Program-made: the position numbers and the translations under genes
The notes under the pieces: generated by a model
Told to the model about the DNA's origin: nothing
The model's database searches: none
The model's input: the letters and a program-made list of their open reading frames with translations, nothing else
Part shown: positions 1 to 7,310 of the stretch, one piece after another
Layout: every line of letters starts with the position of its first letter
Numbering within the stretch: position 1 is the stretch's first letter
Virus record (IMG/VR): IMGVR_UViG_3300010354_000023
Span: 1 to 31,886 of that record
Length of the DNA: 31,886 bases
DNA from: a virus
Reading direction: 5' to 3' (one strand)

Positions 1-123
1 ATACCCTGTGTGACCACGTAGCCCGCACTGCCTGCTGTGATGTTGTTCTTCACTATGCCCAATGTTTTGGAACTGGTGGGATCTCCTGAGTTGTCTGCTC
101 GCTTCACGCTGGGCCTGTCACCA
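1..123. repeat. Left copy of 123-bp terminal direct repeat (circular closure)
   Basis: Bases 1..123 are identical to 31764..31886 at the other end. The reading frame of the fibre gene that runs off the left edge continues in the same frame at the right edge, so the overlap closes a circular map of about 31,763 bp. This could mean a circular or circularly permuted genome, or a short real terminal repeat. An assembler overlap on a permuted genome is the simplest reading. Confidence 0.95.
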
Positions 124-1028
124 CTGGCACCAAATATGTACACCACCTCACCCTTGGTCAGTGTGTTGGCTTCCGCATTGGTCACGTAGGTCACAAGGTC
201 CACACCATCTATTAATTCTGTGCCATCACTCAATCCATGTGCCAGCGTGCCGTAGTCTCCGCTGTAATACAATTTGCCCGTGGCCACTGTTTCTGTTGAT
301 GTGGTGTCAAACTGCAGGCTGTCTGCAGAAGTTATGTCTCCTGCCACTGACAATGTGCCTGATATGTTCAGATTGTCATTGACCTGTATGGCCGTGCTGT
401 CTCCTGAACTGATCTCATTCACATCCAACACATCTGCACTGAGCGTGCCTGACACGTTGAGTCCATCCAACACGTTGATGGCTGATGAATCTTGTGATAT
501 GAGGTCATTGGTCACGATGGTCTTGGCATTGAAGGTGCCTGACACGTTCACGGCATCGTTGATCTGTATGGCTGATGAATCTCCTGAATTGATCTCATTG
601 ACATCTATAATTTTACTGCCCGTGATTGTGAGAGTGTCTCCGCTCACTGCAGTTGTGATGTTGTTGCCACCTGCAATTTTAACAGTTTCTCCATAGGCAA
701 GATTGGTGCCTGTAGAATCATCACCCACCACTGTGATCGCAGTGTTGGCTTTCAAAGCATAGGGATCTAAACTGGGTGCCGTGATCGTGACTGTCTGTCC
801 CGTGGCTGATGTGGTCACTGATCCAGAACCCGCTATCTTGATGGTGTTGCCCATGCCCACTTCTATGGTGGCAGAATCATCTCCCGCCAGGCCAAATGTG
901 GCATCTCTCAAATTGATCAGATTGGAATCCAGCTCCGCATAGGTCAGCGTGTCATCCTTGGGTATGTTGTCCGTGGTCACCGTGCTGGTGATCTCTGTCC
1001 TGGTGACTAGTTTGGCTTTGTTTGGCAT
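1..1028 (-). CDS. Large tail fibre / surface protein, N-terminal part (continues across closure)
   Basis: The frame opens at ATG 1028 and has no stop down to base 1. Through the terminal repeat it continues in frame into the ORF ending at 30194, giving about 865 residues on the circular map. The N-terminus (MPNKAKLVTR, then LTYAELDSNLINLRDATF) is paralogous to the fibre at 4200 (MPSRAKLTTR, LTNNELDSNFINLRDQTF). It is followed by VVGDDSTGTN-type beta repeats and several copies of a repeat of the form SGDS(S/T)AIQ(I/V)ND..N(V/I)SGT. The low-complexity, Ser/Thr/Gly/Asn-rich beta-strand repeats are typical of trimeric phage fibres; the role in adsorption is inferred. A GAGG-type ribosome site and a TATAAATA element (1053..1060) lie upstream. 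Confidence 0.85.
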   Translation of the reverse strand, partial: MPNKAKLVTRTEITSTVTTDNIPKDDTLTYAELDSNLINLRDATFGLAGDDSATIEVGMGNTIKIAGSGSVTTSATGQTVTITAPSLDPYALKANTAITVVGDDSTGTNLAYGETVKIAGGNNITTAVSGDTLTITGSKIIDVNEINSGDSSAIQINDAVNVSGTFNAKTIVTNDLISQDSSAINVLDGLNVSGTLSADVLDVNEISSGDSTAIQVNDNLNISGTLSVAGDITSADSLQFDTTSTETVATGKLYYSGDYGTLAHGLSDGTELIDGVDLVTYVTNAEANTLTKGEVVYIFGASGDRPSVKRADNSGDPTSSKTLGIVKNNITAGSAGYVVTQG

Positions 1029-1052
1029 CTTGGATCCCTCATTATGTTGGAA

Positions 1053-1060
1053 TATTTATA
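1053..1060 (-). promoter_or_regulatory. TATAAATA late-type promoter element before fibre gene
   Basis: On the minus strand TATAAATATT ends 24 bases before the ATG at 1028 and has no recognisable -35 hexamer. The same element precedes other minus-strand genes (5207, 19543, 21758, 26410). It matches the T4-type late promoter consensus, but no T4-type late sigma factor gene is visible here, so the recognising factor is unknown. Confidence 0.45.
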
Positions 1061-1083
1061 CAGATCTCATTTTTTCACACGGA

Positions 1084-4000
1084 TTATACGTATTCCCTGT
1101 TGTCTATATCCCAATAGAATATGGTCTTGGTTCCATCGTATCTGGTGAACACCTTGGCATGCAGTATCTCTGGTGCTGCCGTGCTGTCAGCCAACGTGTT
1201 GGTGCCATTGCGGAACTTGAACACCTCCGTGCTGGTGGGTGTGAAAGATATGGTCCTGCCCCCAGTGCCATCCTGTATGAACACCAGATCAAACTCACAT
1301 ACCATTACGGTGCTGGTTGGGAAGTTGCTCATGGTGAATGATGTGATGTTGCTGGTCAGCGTGATCAGATGGAATCCGTGCCCCACTGTCTGGAAATCTA
1401 CCGTGTAGGCAGCACCTGATGAGTGCGTGGCCACTATGGGCCATCTGCGTGGCAGATCCACGGCACCAATCCTGCTCCTCCAGTTCTGCGATGAGGTCCT
1501 TACGCGGAATGCCCATGGTGTGTTGGTGGATGAGGGAGCATTCACTCCTGTCTCAAATGCGGTGTAGTCCGTGACCACGGAGTTGGTTCCCGTGGTCCCC
1601 GTGCCTGAATAAGTGATGCCCTGGTCTCTGAATGCCCATGCCTCTGTCAGCGTGGTGGTGTCTCCCGTGTTCCTGCCCACAAGGAGATCATTCACCACCC
1701 CTGCGGTTCGTGGTATGGTCAATGCACCACCGTGCCCTGCCACGATCTGTGTGAGGTTACGACTGGTCACGGCATTCAATCCTGTCTTGGTTCCACCTGC
1801 CGTGTTCATGTAATAATTGAGATTCACCTGCGCACCCACACCAGTGCTGGATGAGTTAGTGGTTGTGGCAGTGGCAGATCCACCATTGAGGTCAAACACC
1901 ATTTGGTGAGCTGATGCCACGTTCCTTATGTTGGCAGAATCAAAAGATCCCCCATTGGTCTTGAACATGGCATAATCATTGTGTGGCACCACTTGGTCAG
2001 TGGTGGCCGTGTATGGAGCATAGGTCAGATTGCTGTAGAATCTTCCCGTGCCTCTGACCCTGTTGTCCGTGACTTCATATCCACCCAGGCTTCCTATGGC
2101 TGTGGGGAAATTGGTTGTGGTTTCTGCTTCGTGTCCCAGATCCACTCTGCCAGTGGTGTTGGGTATGATTGAAATTTTGCCCGCTGATCCATCCGCTATC
2201 TTGATCACACCTGAGTTGGTTCCTGAGTTGGTGTTGATAATAATATCACCCGTGCCATTGGTGGTGATGGTTGCGTCTGTGTTGGATCTTCCAACCTGTG
2301 TGGTTGATGCTAATATGTGTGTTTGTCCAGTGCCCGTGGTGCTGATTTCAATATTTCCATTTCCAGCACTGCCTGGTCCACCACCACCTCCAGTGCCATA
2401 ATTGATATTAATGGAACCTGAATTAACTCCTGAATTGGTTTGTAATATTAAGGCTTGTGTACCATTGGATGTGATATATCCTGTTGCGAGGGAATCACTG
2501 ATAACAACTTTGCCAGTGCCGTTGGGATCTAAAATGATGTTGCTATTGGTTGTGACTGATGATATTGTGGTTCCTGATACTGATAGATCACCCAGTGTGC
2601 CACCTGTGGCCACAGCAGTTATGGTCACTGTGTCTCCAGACACTGAAACTGTGGTTCCTGCTCCACCAGCAAATTTAACTGTTTCTCCATCACTGATGAG
2701 AGTGCCTGTGGAATCATCTCCCACAAACGTAATACCTTGTGTTGAGGCATTGGCCCAACTTAAATTGCCTGAACCATCTGTGATAATTGTTTGACCGCTT
2801 GTGCCATCTGTATTGGGCCAATAATTATTATCTAATTTAATTTTTCCAGATCCATCAGGTTGTATAATAATATCTGCTCCTGATCCATCTGCAATAGTGA
2901 TAGATCCAGTGTTATTACCAGAATTTGTGTTTAATATTAAATCTCCTGTGCCATTGGTTGTTATGGTGGCATTGGAATTGCTATCACCAATCCTCACAGT
3001 ATCCATGTCCACGTTTAAATTTCCTGTGCCTGTGCTTGAAATTGTGATATCTGCATTGGTCACACCTGCTGATATAGTGGTGCCTGTGATTGTGAGATCA
3101 CCTGTGCTGACAGTATTTGTGGCAGTGATAGTCAACACATCATCATTCATGGCAGTGGTGATGCCTGTGCCCCCTGCTATTTTAATAGTTTCATTGTCTG
3201 ATATTCTGGTGCCTGTGCTGTCATCTCCCACAAACGTAATACCTTGTGCGGTATTTGACCAACTTAAAACACCACTACCATTTGTGATTAATGTCTGTCC
3301 TGCCGTGCCATCAGTGTTGGGCCAATAATTATTATCTAATTTAACTTTACCTGTTCCGTTGGGAGCAATTTCTATATTGGCATTGGAACCTTGATTGATG
3401 AGTATAGAACCTGAATTGGTACCTGAATTGGTGTTGAGTGTTAAATTTTTAGCACCATTGGATGTGACCGTGGCATTGTTGGTGCCATTGCCCATTACTA
3501 TTAATCCTTCCAGTTGTGGACTTATGGTAATATTGCTGGCCCCACCTGGTGGTTGTGCTGTTTGATCTAAAATTATATAACTGGCTTTGTCATATTCTGT
3601 GTTTTCACCTGCACGTATAGTCATAGCCATCTGACCATTGGTTGAAAATAAAACATCAGTGTTTTGATTGCCAATTTCTATCACATTAGATGATAATAAT
3701 ATTTCACCTGTGCCGTTGGCTTGTAATTGTAAATCATCATTGGTTGATATGGGACTTAATACATTGCCATTGGCTTGTAAAGTTCCAAGAGTGTTTGTGG
3801 CAGTAATAGTTAATACATCTCCGCTCATGGCAGTGTCTATGCCTAAACCTCCTGCTATTTTTATAGTTTCACCATCTGATATGCGAGTACCTGTAGAATC
3901 ATCTCCCACAAATGTAATTCCCTGTGCTGATCCACCTCCACCACCACCTGCCGTGATCGTGATGGTATCTCCTGATGCAGTGACCGTGGCACCACCTGAT

Positions 4001-4200
4001 CCCGTGAATTTTATGGTATCTCCCGCACGGATGTCTATGCCAGTGGAGTCATCCCCCACGATGGCAAAGGTCTGATCTCTGAGATTGATGAAATTTGAGT
4101 CCAGCTCGTTGTTGGTGAGTGGCAGGTTCTTGGGCAGTGTTTCAGTGGTGACCGTGGTAGCACTGATTCCGCGTGTGGTTAGTTTGGCTCTGGATGGCAT
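1084..4200 (-). CDS. Giant repeat-rich tail fibre protein (1038 aa)
   Basis: A Ser/Thr/Gly/Asn-rich beta-repeat protein, a full-length paralogue of the fibre that crosses the closure point. The N-terminal 60 residues form the shared presumed anchor (NNELDSNFINLRDQTF). Modules then repeat: GITFVGDDSTGT occurs three times, TNSG(T/S)NSG blocks several times, and a LDNNYWPNTDGT.GQT block twice. The last 90 residues (ITLTSNITSFTMSNF, FIQDGTGGRTISF) are a tip domain also seen in the 865-residue fibre and, more distantly, in the 184-residue protein at 30174. AAGGAG lies 4 bases before ATG 4200. Composition is mosaic: about 25% GC at 2821..2880 but about 60% at 1441..1500, suggesting module exchange. 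Host recognition is inferred. Confidence 0.85.
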   Translation of the reverse strand: MPSRAKLTTRGISATTVTTETLPKNLPLTNNELDSNFINLRDQTFAIVGDDSTGIDIRAGDTIKFTGSGGATVTASGDTITITAGGGGGGSAQGITFVGDDSTGTRISDGETIKIAGGLGIDTAMSGDVLTITATNTLGTLQANGNVLSPISTNDDLQLQANGTGEILLSSNVIEIGNQNTDVLFSTNGQMAMTIRAGENTEYDKASYIILDQTAQPPGGASNITISPQLEGLIVMGNGTNNATVTSNGAKNLTLNTNSGTNSGSILINQGSNANIEIAPNGTGKVKLDNNYWPNTDGTAGQTLITNGSGVLSWSNTAQGITFVGDDSTGTRISDNETIKIAGGTGITTAMNDDVLTITATNTVSTGDLTITGTTISAGVTNADITISSTGTGNLNVDMDTVRIGDSNSNATITTNGTGDLILNTNSGNNTGSITIADGSGADIIIQPDGSGKIKLDNNYWPNTDGTSGQTIITDGSGNLSWANASTQGITFVGDDSTGTLISDGETVKFAGGAGTTVSVSGDTVTITAVATGGTLGDLSVSGTTISSVTTNSNIILDPNGTGKVVISDSLATGYITSNGTQALILQTNSGVNSGSININYGTGGGGGPGSAGNGNIEISTTGTGQTHILASTTQVGRSNTDATITTNGTGDIIINTNSGTNSGVIKIADGSAGKISIIPNTTGRVDLGHEAETTTNFPTAIGSLGGYEVTDNRVRGTGRFYSNLTYAPYTATTDQVVPHNDYAMFKTNGGSFDSANIRNVASAHQMVFDLNGGSATATTTNSSSTGVGAQVNLNYYMNTAGGTKTGLNAVTSRNLTQIVAGHGGALTIPRTAGVVNDLLVGRNTGDTTTLTEAWAFRDQGITYSGTGTTGTNSVVTDYTAFETGVNAPSSTNTPWAFRVRTSSQNWRSRIGAVDLPRRWPIVATHSSGAAYTVDFQTVGHGFHLITLTSNITSFTMSNFPTSTVMVCEFDLVFIQDGTGGRTISFTPTSTEVFKFRNGTNTLADSTAAPEILHAKVFTRYDGTKTIFYWDIDNREYV

Positions 4201-4225
4201 CTTTCTCCTTGGATAAATTTTGTAA

Positions 4226-4233
4226 TATTTATT
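4226..4233 (-). promoter_or_regulatory. AATAAATA variant of the late-type element before the 1038-aa fibre
   Basis: The minus strand reads TAATAAATATTAC about 25 bases before ATG 4200. It is one mismatch from the TATAAATATT element at 1053, 5207 and 26410 and sits at a similar distance from the start codon. It is a weaker match than those. Confidence 0.3.
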
Positions 4234-4459
4234 AGGTTATGATCACCACACCATTTAATTCATCGCAGTCCACATACACGGTCCTGCCCTGATGCAGTGT
4301 CACTATCTGCCAGCCCCTGCAGGGATCATATCTGCCCTCCACGTGGCCGTTGCTGAGATCCAAGCGGGCACAGATGTCTGCGGGCCAGTCGCTGATCTGG
4401 GTGTGCAACTGCCGCTTACTGGAAATCAAAGTGCCGTGAGAACGTGTTGGTGCTTTCAT
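4232..4459 (-). CDS. Small protein of unknown function (75 aa)
   Basis: Begins inside the end of the upstream 138-residue gene (44-base overlap) and ends 32 bases before the fibre start, so it belongs to the same minus-strand transcription unit. The sequence is basic at the N-terminus (MKAPTRSHG) and contains two cysteines and a WPADI..RLDLSNG segment. I recognise no family. The overlapping arrangement and even use of residues support a real gene, but the evidence is modest. Confidence 0.5.
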   Translation of the reverse strand: MKAPTRSHGTLISSKRQLHTQISDWPADICARLDLSNGHVEGRYDPCRGWQIVTLHQGRTVYVDCDELNGVVIIT

Positions 4460-4832
4460 GTGCCTCTCCCAATCTGCGTGTGACTTCTTCCTGGTATTGC
4501 ATCATCAGCATCCACATCATGTGATTGTTTCTGGTGCTCTTCCATCTTTCATCTCGTGTTCTTGTGTGAATAGGATTGCGATCCAGCACTTCCCCGCACC
4601 AATCTTGCAATTTTTTGTTCCAATTTTTGTTATCTTTTGCAAACAGCATGAGCCATTCCATGAGATGGAAACATCTCTCTGCATTCTGATTGGCATCATC
4701 TATGATTTCATATACTTTTATGTCATTCTCTGAGCACTGTCCTGGGTTGTGCCTGTTATTGTTTTTTTGATCTTGAAATCTCAAATATAAAGATACTGCG
4801 TGTTCCATGGCATCTTGTTCTGCTCTGTTCAT
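4416..4832 (-). CDS. Unknown helical protein (138 aa)
   Basis: Starts at ATG 4832 directly after the TAG of the upstream gene (4833). It is predicted mostly helical and charged, with many W/M/H residues (FHLMEWLMLFAKDN, NNHMMWMLMMQYQEEV) and no signal peptide. No catalytic motif was recognised. The abutting start and stop suggest it is cotranslated with the 123-residue protein before it. Function unknown. Confidence 0.65.
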   Translation of the reverse strand: MNRAEQDAMEHAVSLYLRFQDQKNNNRHNPGQCSENDIKVYEIIDDANQNAERCFHLMEWLMLFAKDNKNWNKKLQDWCGEVLDRNPIHTRTRDERWKSTRNNHMMWMLMMQYQEEVTRRLGEAHESTNTFSRHFDFQ

Positions 4833-5204
4833 CTATTCCATTCCTTTCGCTTTGCGTGAGGCACGTTTCATCACTTGGGATCTGTCCTTGAGGATCACGT
4901 TGTGTGTGTGCCATCCCAATCTGTGATCCACCCTGGCCAAATTGAGAGCACCTTTGTGTCTGCCCCAATTGCCCTGAGTCTGTGCGATCATTTGCAGATA
5001 CTGTGGCCAGGTTATTGACCATTCCTCTCCCCTGTACGCGGCCTGGTTCTTGGCCAGCAGCCACTTCCTCCTGATGGGCCTCAGCGAGGGATCTGGTCCC
5101 GTGATCCACTGCTGTGGGAACTGCCTGCCCCGCAAGGGAGATGGCCTGCCCCTCAAGGGTGACGGCGTGCCTGGCTTGGGTCCTTTGTGTGTTTTATTCA
5201 TCAT
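4833..5204 (-). CDS. Small basic protein, possibly nucleic-acid binding (123 aa)
   Basis: Start chosen at the ATG ATG pair at 5204/5201; the frame stays open upstream to 5267 but that segment looks non-coding. The basic N-terminal tail has a repeat PSPLRGRPSPLRGR. The core RGEEWSITWPQYLQM..., LARVDHRLGWHTHNVIL resembles, from memory, small phage proteins of the pattern W..RG..W.L....Y......G.......L.R.D...GW...NV. The function of those is unclear (HNH/AP2-like DNA binding has been suggested), so I do not assign one. A TATAAATA element sits immediately upstream, with no clear ribosome site. Confidence 0.6.
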   Translation of the reverse strand: MMNKTHKGPKPGTPSPLRGRPSPLRGRQFPQQWITGPDPSLRPIRRKWLLAKNQAAYRGEEWSITWPQYLQMIAQTQGNWGRHKGALNLARVDHRLGWHTHNVILKDRSQVMKRASRKAKGME

Positions 5205-5206
5205 AA

Positions 5207-5214
5207 TATTTATA
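5207..5214 (-). promoter_or_regulatory. TATAAATA late-type element abutting the ATG ATG of the 123-aa gene
   Basis: The minus strand reads TATAATATAAATATTATGATG (5220..5200 region). If TATAAATA occupies -13 to -6, the start point falls on the second ATG (5201), which would make a leaderless message. A TATAAT hexamer overlaps just upstream, so a plain sigma70 -10 is an alternative. Confidence 0.35.
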
Positions 5215-5238
5215 TTATACTGATTTTGTGGGTGGAGA

Positions 5239-5523
5239 TCAAGAGTTTTTTTCAACGGAGTGAGCATGACCCCACTCCGCTGTATATGGCAAACCTGACA
5301 ATATCAAGATATTGCCTTGTAGGAGCCGCGGGATCCTAGCGGTGTTAGCACTCCCCCGCATGCCACGATTATTTATTGGGATCCAGTTTTTTTTTATTTT
5401 TTTTGGTTCGCGTTTTTTTTTTTTTGATGTGCGTAAAACGGATACACGGTGGATATTGAATGGACACGGAATCTTGGGGAGTGTGTCCCAGATCTGTTGC
5501 CTCACCAGATTTCGCTGGCGCAT
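5239..5523 (-). CDS. Doubtful ORF downstream of a strong promoter (94 aa)
   Basis: From ATG 5523 the frame encodes a basic protein (MRQRNLVRQQIWDTLPK...) with a Lys-rich middle (SKKKKREPKKIKKN) produced by long A tracts (minus-strand A13, A8, A9). It lies 13 bases after the predicted start of the near-consensus promoter at 5543..5570, and GGAGG is only two bases before the ATG. The C-terminal half does not look protein-like. It may be a real short gene, a degraded one, or an untranslated leader. Confidence 0.3.
   Translation of the reverse strand: MRQRNLVRQQIWDTLPKIPCPFNIHRVSVLRTSKKKKREPKKIKKNWIPINNRGMRGSANTARIPRLLQGNILILSGLPYTAEWGHAHSVEKNS
5256..5314. other. Two perfect inverted repeats in the leader of the 123-aa gene
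   Basis: CGGAGTG (5256..5262) pairs with CACTCCG (5273..5279) across a 10-base loop. CAATATC (5299..5305) pairs with GATATTG (5308..5314) across 2 bases. Neither is followed by a T run on either strand, so these are not textbook terminators. They would fold in RNA transcribed from the promoter at 5543..5570. Confidence 0.4.
5387..5425. repeat. Homopolymer A/T tract cluster (T9-A-T8 ... T13)
   Basis: The plus strand carries T9 (5387..5395), A, T8 (5397..5404), GGTTCGCG, then T13 (5413..5425). Such phased A tracts bend DNA and are prone to polymerase slippage. They lie about 120 bases downstream of the promoter at 5543..5570. Confidence 0.7.
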
Positions 5524-5542
5524 AGCCTCCACCGTGAACTCA

Positions 5543-5570
5543 ATTATAGCATCTCTGTGTGTGTTGTCAA
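5543..5570 (-). promoter_or_regulatory. Near-consensus sigma70 promoter P1 with extended -10
   Basis: The minus strand carries TTGACA (5570..5565), a 16-base spacer and TATAAT (5548..5543), with TGC directly before the -10. Both hexamers are perfect. It should drive leftward transcription from about 5536 into the 5204 and 4832 genes, just downstream of the end of the HNH gene at 5643. Confidence 0.75.
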
Positions 5571-5642
5571 TGTGTTTGGTAATCTAAATCACTGTGTGCG
5601 AGTTTTTTTTAGATCGCGTAAAAATTTACAGCGTGGGCTGGT

Positions 5643-6140
5643 TCACACATCCTTATAAGAGAGACCCTTTCTGATCCTGTGTATGGTCATGTCGTATACA
5701 CCATAAAGCCTGGCCAGTTGTCTCTGTGAGAGAGCGGATTGCCGTATGGCCACCACCTGCTCTCTTGTGAATTTGGCCTGAGGTGATCTGGTGCCGTGAC
5801 ATTGCCTACCCCTGGCAATCATATCCCGCATATTGTCCTGCCGTGTGCCCGCATAAAGGTGAGCGGGATTCACACACGGTGGATTGTCGCATCTATGGTT
5901 GACCGTGATATTGCTTGGTAATGTCACACCGTGGACATATTGATACAACCATCTGTGAGCGTGCATACACCGTTGAATCCTACCATTGGGAGCGAACATA
6001 CCGTGACCATAATGACCGCGAGCACCTGTCCAAATCCAACATTGTGAGTCATCCTGTGGAATGTGGACTTTGCGGCAGAAACGCTCAATGGCTGGTTTGG
6101 AGTTGCGATATGGTCCTTTGGGTTTTCCTGTGCGGGGCAT
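5643..6140 (-). CDS. HNH homing endonuclease (third copy, 165 aa)
   Basis: HNH_3-type endonuclease of the kind found free-standing in phages. Zinc-binding and catalytic landmarks: CWIWTG (34..39), HRW at 62..64, then NHRCDNPPCVNPAHL (81..95) with His82, Asn91 and His94 as the presumed metal/catalytic set, and GTRQDN after it. The C-terminal REQVVAIRQ...QRQLARLYGVYDMTIHRIRKG is a helix-turn-helix-like DNA-binding tail. It should nick or cut a specific DNA site and spread itself. No ribosome site precedes the ATG; instead an extended -10 lies so that +1 is the ATG. Base composition is close to that of its neighbours, suggesting an older resident than the copy at 26419. Confidence 0.92.
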   Translation of the reverse strand: MPRTGKPKGPYRNSKPAIERFCRKVHIPQDDSQCWIWTGARGHYGHGMFAPNGRIQRCMHAHRWLYQYVHGVTLPSNITVNHRCDNPPCVNPAHLYAGTRQDNMRDMIARGRQCHGTRSPQAKFTREQVVAIRQSALSQRQLARLYGVYDMTIHRIRKGLSYKDV

Positions 6141-6146
6141 AGAAAT

Positions 6147-6155
6147 ATTATAACA
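6147..6155 (-). promoter_or_regulatory. Extended -10 promoter for leaderless HNH gene at 6140
   Basis: The minus strand reads TGTTATAATATTTCTATG: TGT then TATAAT at -12 to -7 relative to the ATG. The -35 position (TCGTCC) is poor. The TGTTA block begins exactly 15 bases before the ATG, as in the HNH genes at 19571 and 26419. Confidence 0.65.
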
Positions 6156-6250
6156 TCTCTCCTGGTTTTGGACGATGGAAATTTTTTGGGGGGTGGTCTC
6201 CTGGTTTGGGTGAAGATTTTATATAAAACTGTGTTCTGTATTTAAACCAC

Positions 6251-6268
6251 CAAAAGTATAAAAATTAT
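6251..6268. repeat. 18-bp repeat shared with the 3' end of the HNH gene at 19571
   Basis: caaaagtataaaaattat occurs here and at 20046..20063, in both cases beside an HNH gene. It is AT-rich, so chance is possible, but an exact 18-base match in a 32-kb genome is uncommon. Confidence 0.5.
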
Positions 6269-6410
6269 TATAAGTGATATAAGGCCAAGCCATTACCAAT
6301 TCTCAGTGGACACCATTACCAAAAATAAATCATTCTGGCCACCACGGCCTCCACTCTCCTCCACCGTGCCTCACCCTGTCTTGCCAGGACCCTGATGGTT
6401 CTGGGTGTGC

Positions 6411-6671
6411 CTACTGTGCGGCCTCTGTGGTGACCTTTTGCTTGAGATATTGTATGTAATGTCTCAGGGCCTCTTGCTCCAATAACTGTTCACACGTTGC
6501 CTCTCTCTCCTTGTTGGTGGCATAGAACCAACCCATGCCATTGGCTTGTTCATCCAACAGCTCTATCTTCTGGGCCATGGTCAGCGAATGATACTGTTCT
6601 CGCTCCCGCTCGTAGTATTCAAATCTGCGTTCATCCTGAACATCTTGATCTATGTCTTGTGTGTCTATCAT
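6411..6671 (-). CDS. Small acidic helical protein (86 aa)
   Basis: ATG 6671 is preceded by AGGAGA at good spacing and, further up, by the promoter at 6744..6771. The protein is highly charged and predicted helical or coiled coil (DIDQDVQDERRFEYYEREREQYH...MAQKIELLDEQ). No family recognised. Its own strong sigma70-type promoter suggests early expression, perhaps as a host-interacting or regulatory protein, but that is inference. Confidence 0.7.
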   Translation of the reverse strand: MIDTQDIDQDVQDERRFEYYEREREQYHSLTMAQKIELLDEQANGMGWFYATNKEREATCEQLLEQEALRHYIQYLKQKVTTEAAQ

Positions 6672-6743
6672 CAGTGTCTCCTAGGTTGTGAGCGTGAGTT
6701 ATCATAGTGAACATGAACTAAGACTAAAATAACTCACAAATAC

Positions 6744-6771
6744 AGTATAGCACAATTGGTAACGGTGTCAA
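6744..6771 (-). promoter_or_regulatory. Near-consensus sigma70 promoter P2 with extended -10
   Basis: The minus strand carries TTGACA (6771..6766), a 16-base spacer, then TATACT (6749..6744) preceded by TGC. It lies about 70 bases upstream of the 86-residue gene. Same architecture as P1, P3 and P4. Confidence 0.7.
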
Positions 6772-6889
6772 CCTCTCGCGGGCCTCTGCGGCAGAGCGAG
6801 GCCCCAGCTCTCTCCCAGGGTGGACCCTAAATGACTAAAACATACGGGAAGTGTGTTTTTATCTGCAAGGAAAAGGTCCACCCTGTGCT
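6772..6889 (-). ncRNA. Predicted structured RNA or structured leader downstream of promoter P3
   Basis: A transcript from P3 would start near 6889 and within four bases enter a perfect 11-bp stem (6885..6875 with 6826..6816; core AGGGTGGACC / GGTCCACCCT) closing a 48-base loop. A second hairpin follows: GGGCCTC / GAGGCCC at 6804..6798 with 6786..6780. The stretch has no ORF and ends where P2 begins. No T-run terminator is visible, so it may be a separate small RNA or the leader of a longer message through 6671. I recognise no known RNA family. Confidence 0.45.
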
Positions 6890-6895
6890 GTGTGC

Positions 6896-6924
6896 ATTGT
6901 AGCACACTGCGGCCTCAGTGTCAA
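6896..6924 (-). promoter_or_regulatory. Sigma70 promoter P3 with dyad over the -10
   Basis: The minus strand carries TTGACA (6924..6919), a 17-base spacer, then TACAAT (6901..6896) preceded by TGC. The -10 is flanked by a perfect 6-bp inverted repeat, GTGTGC / GCACAC (6890..6907), which could be an operator. Confidence 0.6.
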
Positions 6925-7120
6925 CCACCCCCCGCGGTGCGGCCTGGTGGTGGCCACCCTAGAGGCCGTTTCTACAATTTAAGGTTGTGGGCACGGTGGT
7001 GGCTGGTGGGCGGGGTAGAAAAGTGTTTGAAATCAATGGGTTAGCGGTGGCCCGTCAGGCCACTTGGGTTCTCTTGCTACAGATCTGGGTGTGAATGGTG
7101 GATCCACAGTGGTCACGGCG

Positions 7121-7140
7121 GGCAGAACCGTGGCAGAACC
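7121..7140. repeat. Direct repeat GGCAGAACC with 11-bp period
   Basis: GGCAGAACC occurs at 7121..7129 and 7132..7140, exactly 11 bp apart. The spacing equals that of the GGCAAACA array about 170 bases further right. Confidence 0.7.
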
Positions 7141-7310
7141 CTCAGATTGGGGTGGAGAACGGTGGGTAAAAGGCACTCTAAATGGTGGTTTAGATTGGAT
7201 TTAAAGCCTTTACAGTGGTTTGGGCACCAGACAGACAGGTCCTAATATACCAAATGAGATATCCACCGCTTTTCCACCCTGGCCACTGCTCTTTTACTAT
7301 TCTAGGGCTA

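Larger units (their letters stand above)
6141..6410. other. 270-bp gene-free spacer
   Basis: No convincing ORF. Besides the HNH promoter it holds an AT-rich patch (6240..6285) containing an 18-base copy of a sequence found at 20046. The rest shows no structure I can interpret. Confidence 0.6.

Noticed and set aside
2402-4075. Long plus-strand frames opposite the 1038-aa fibre
   Set aside because: Val/Pro/Ser-rich frames are the antisense of Thr/Gly/Asn repeats; no ribosome sites and no protein-like composition.
1084-4200. CRISPR-like regular repeats
   Set aside because: The repeats are in-frame protein modules of the fibre with variable spacing, not short palindromic repeats with unique spacers.
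5256-5279. Rho-independent terminator
   Set aside because: The CGGAGTG/CACTCCG stem is good, but no T run follows it on either strand.
6746-6770. tRNA-like D-arm (tagcacaattggtaa) on the plus strand
   Set aside because: No matching anticodon stem, T arm or acceptor stem can be drawn, and the bases are explained by promoter P2 on the other strand.
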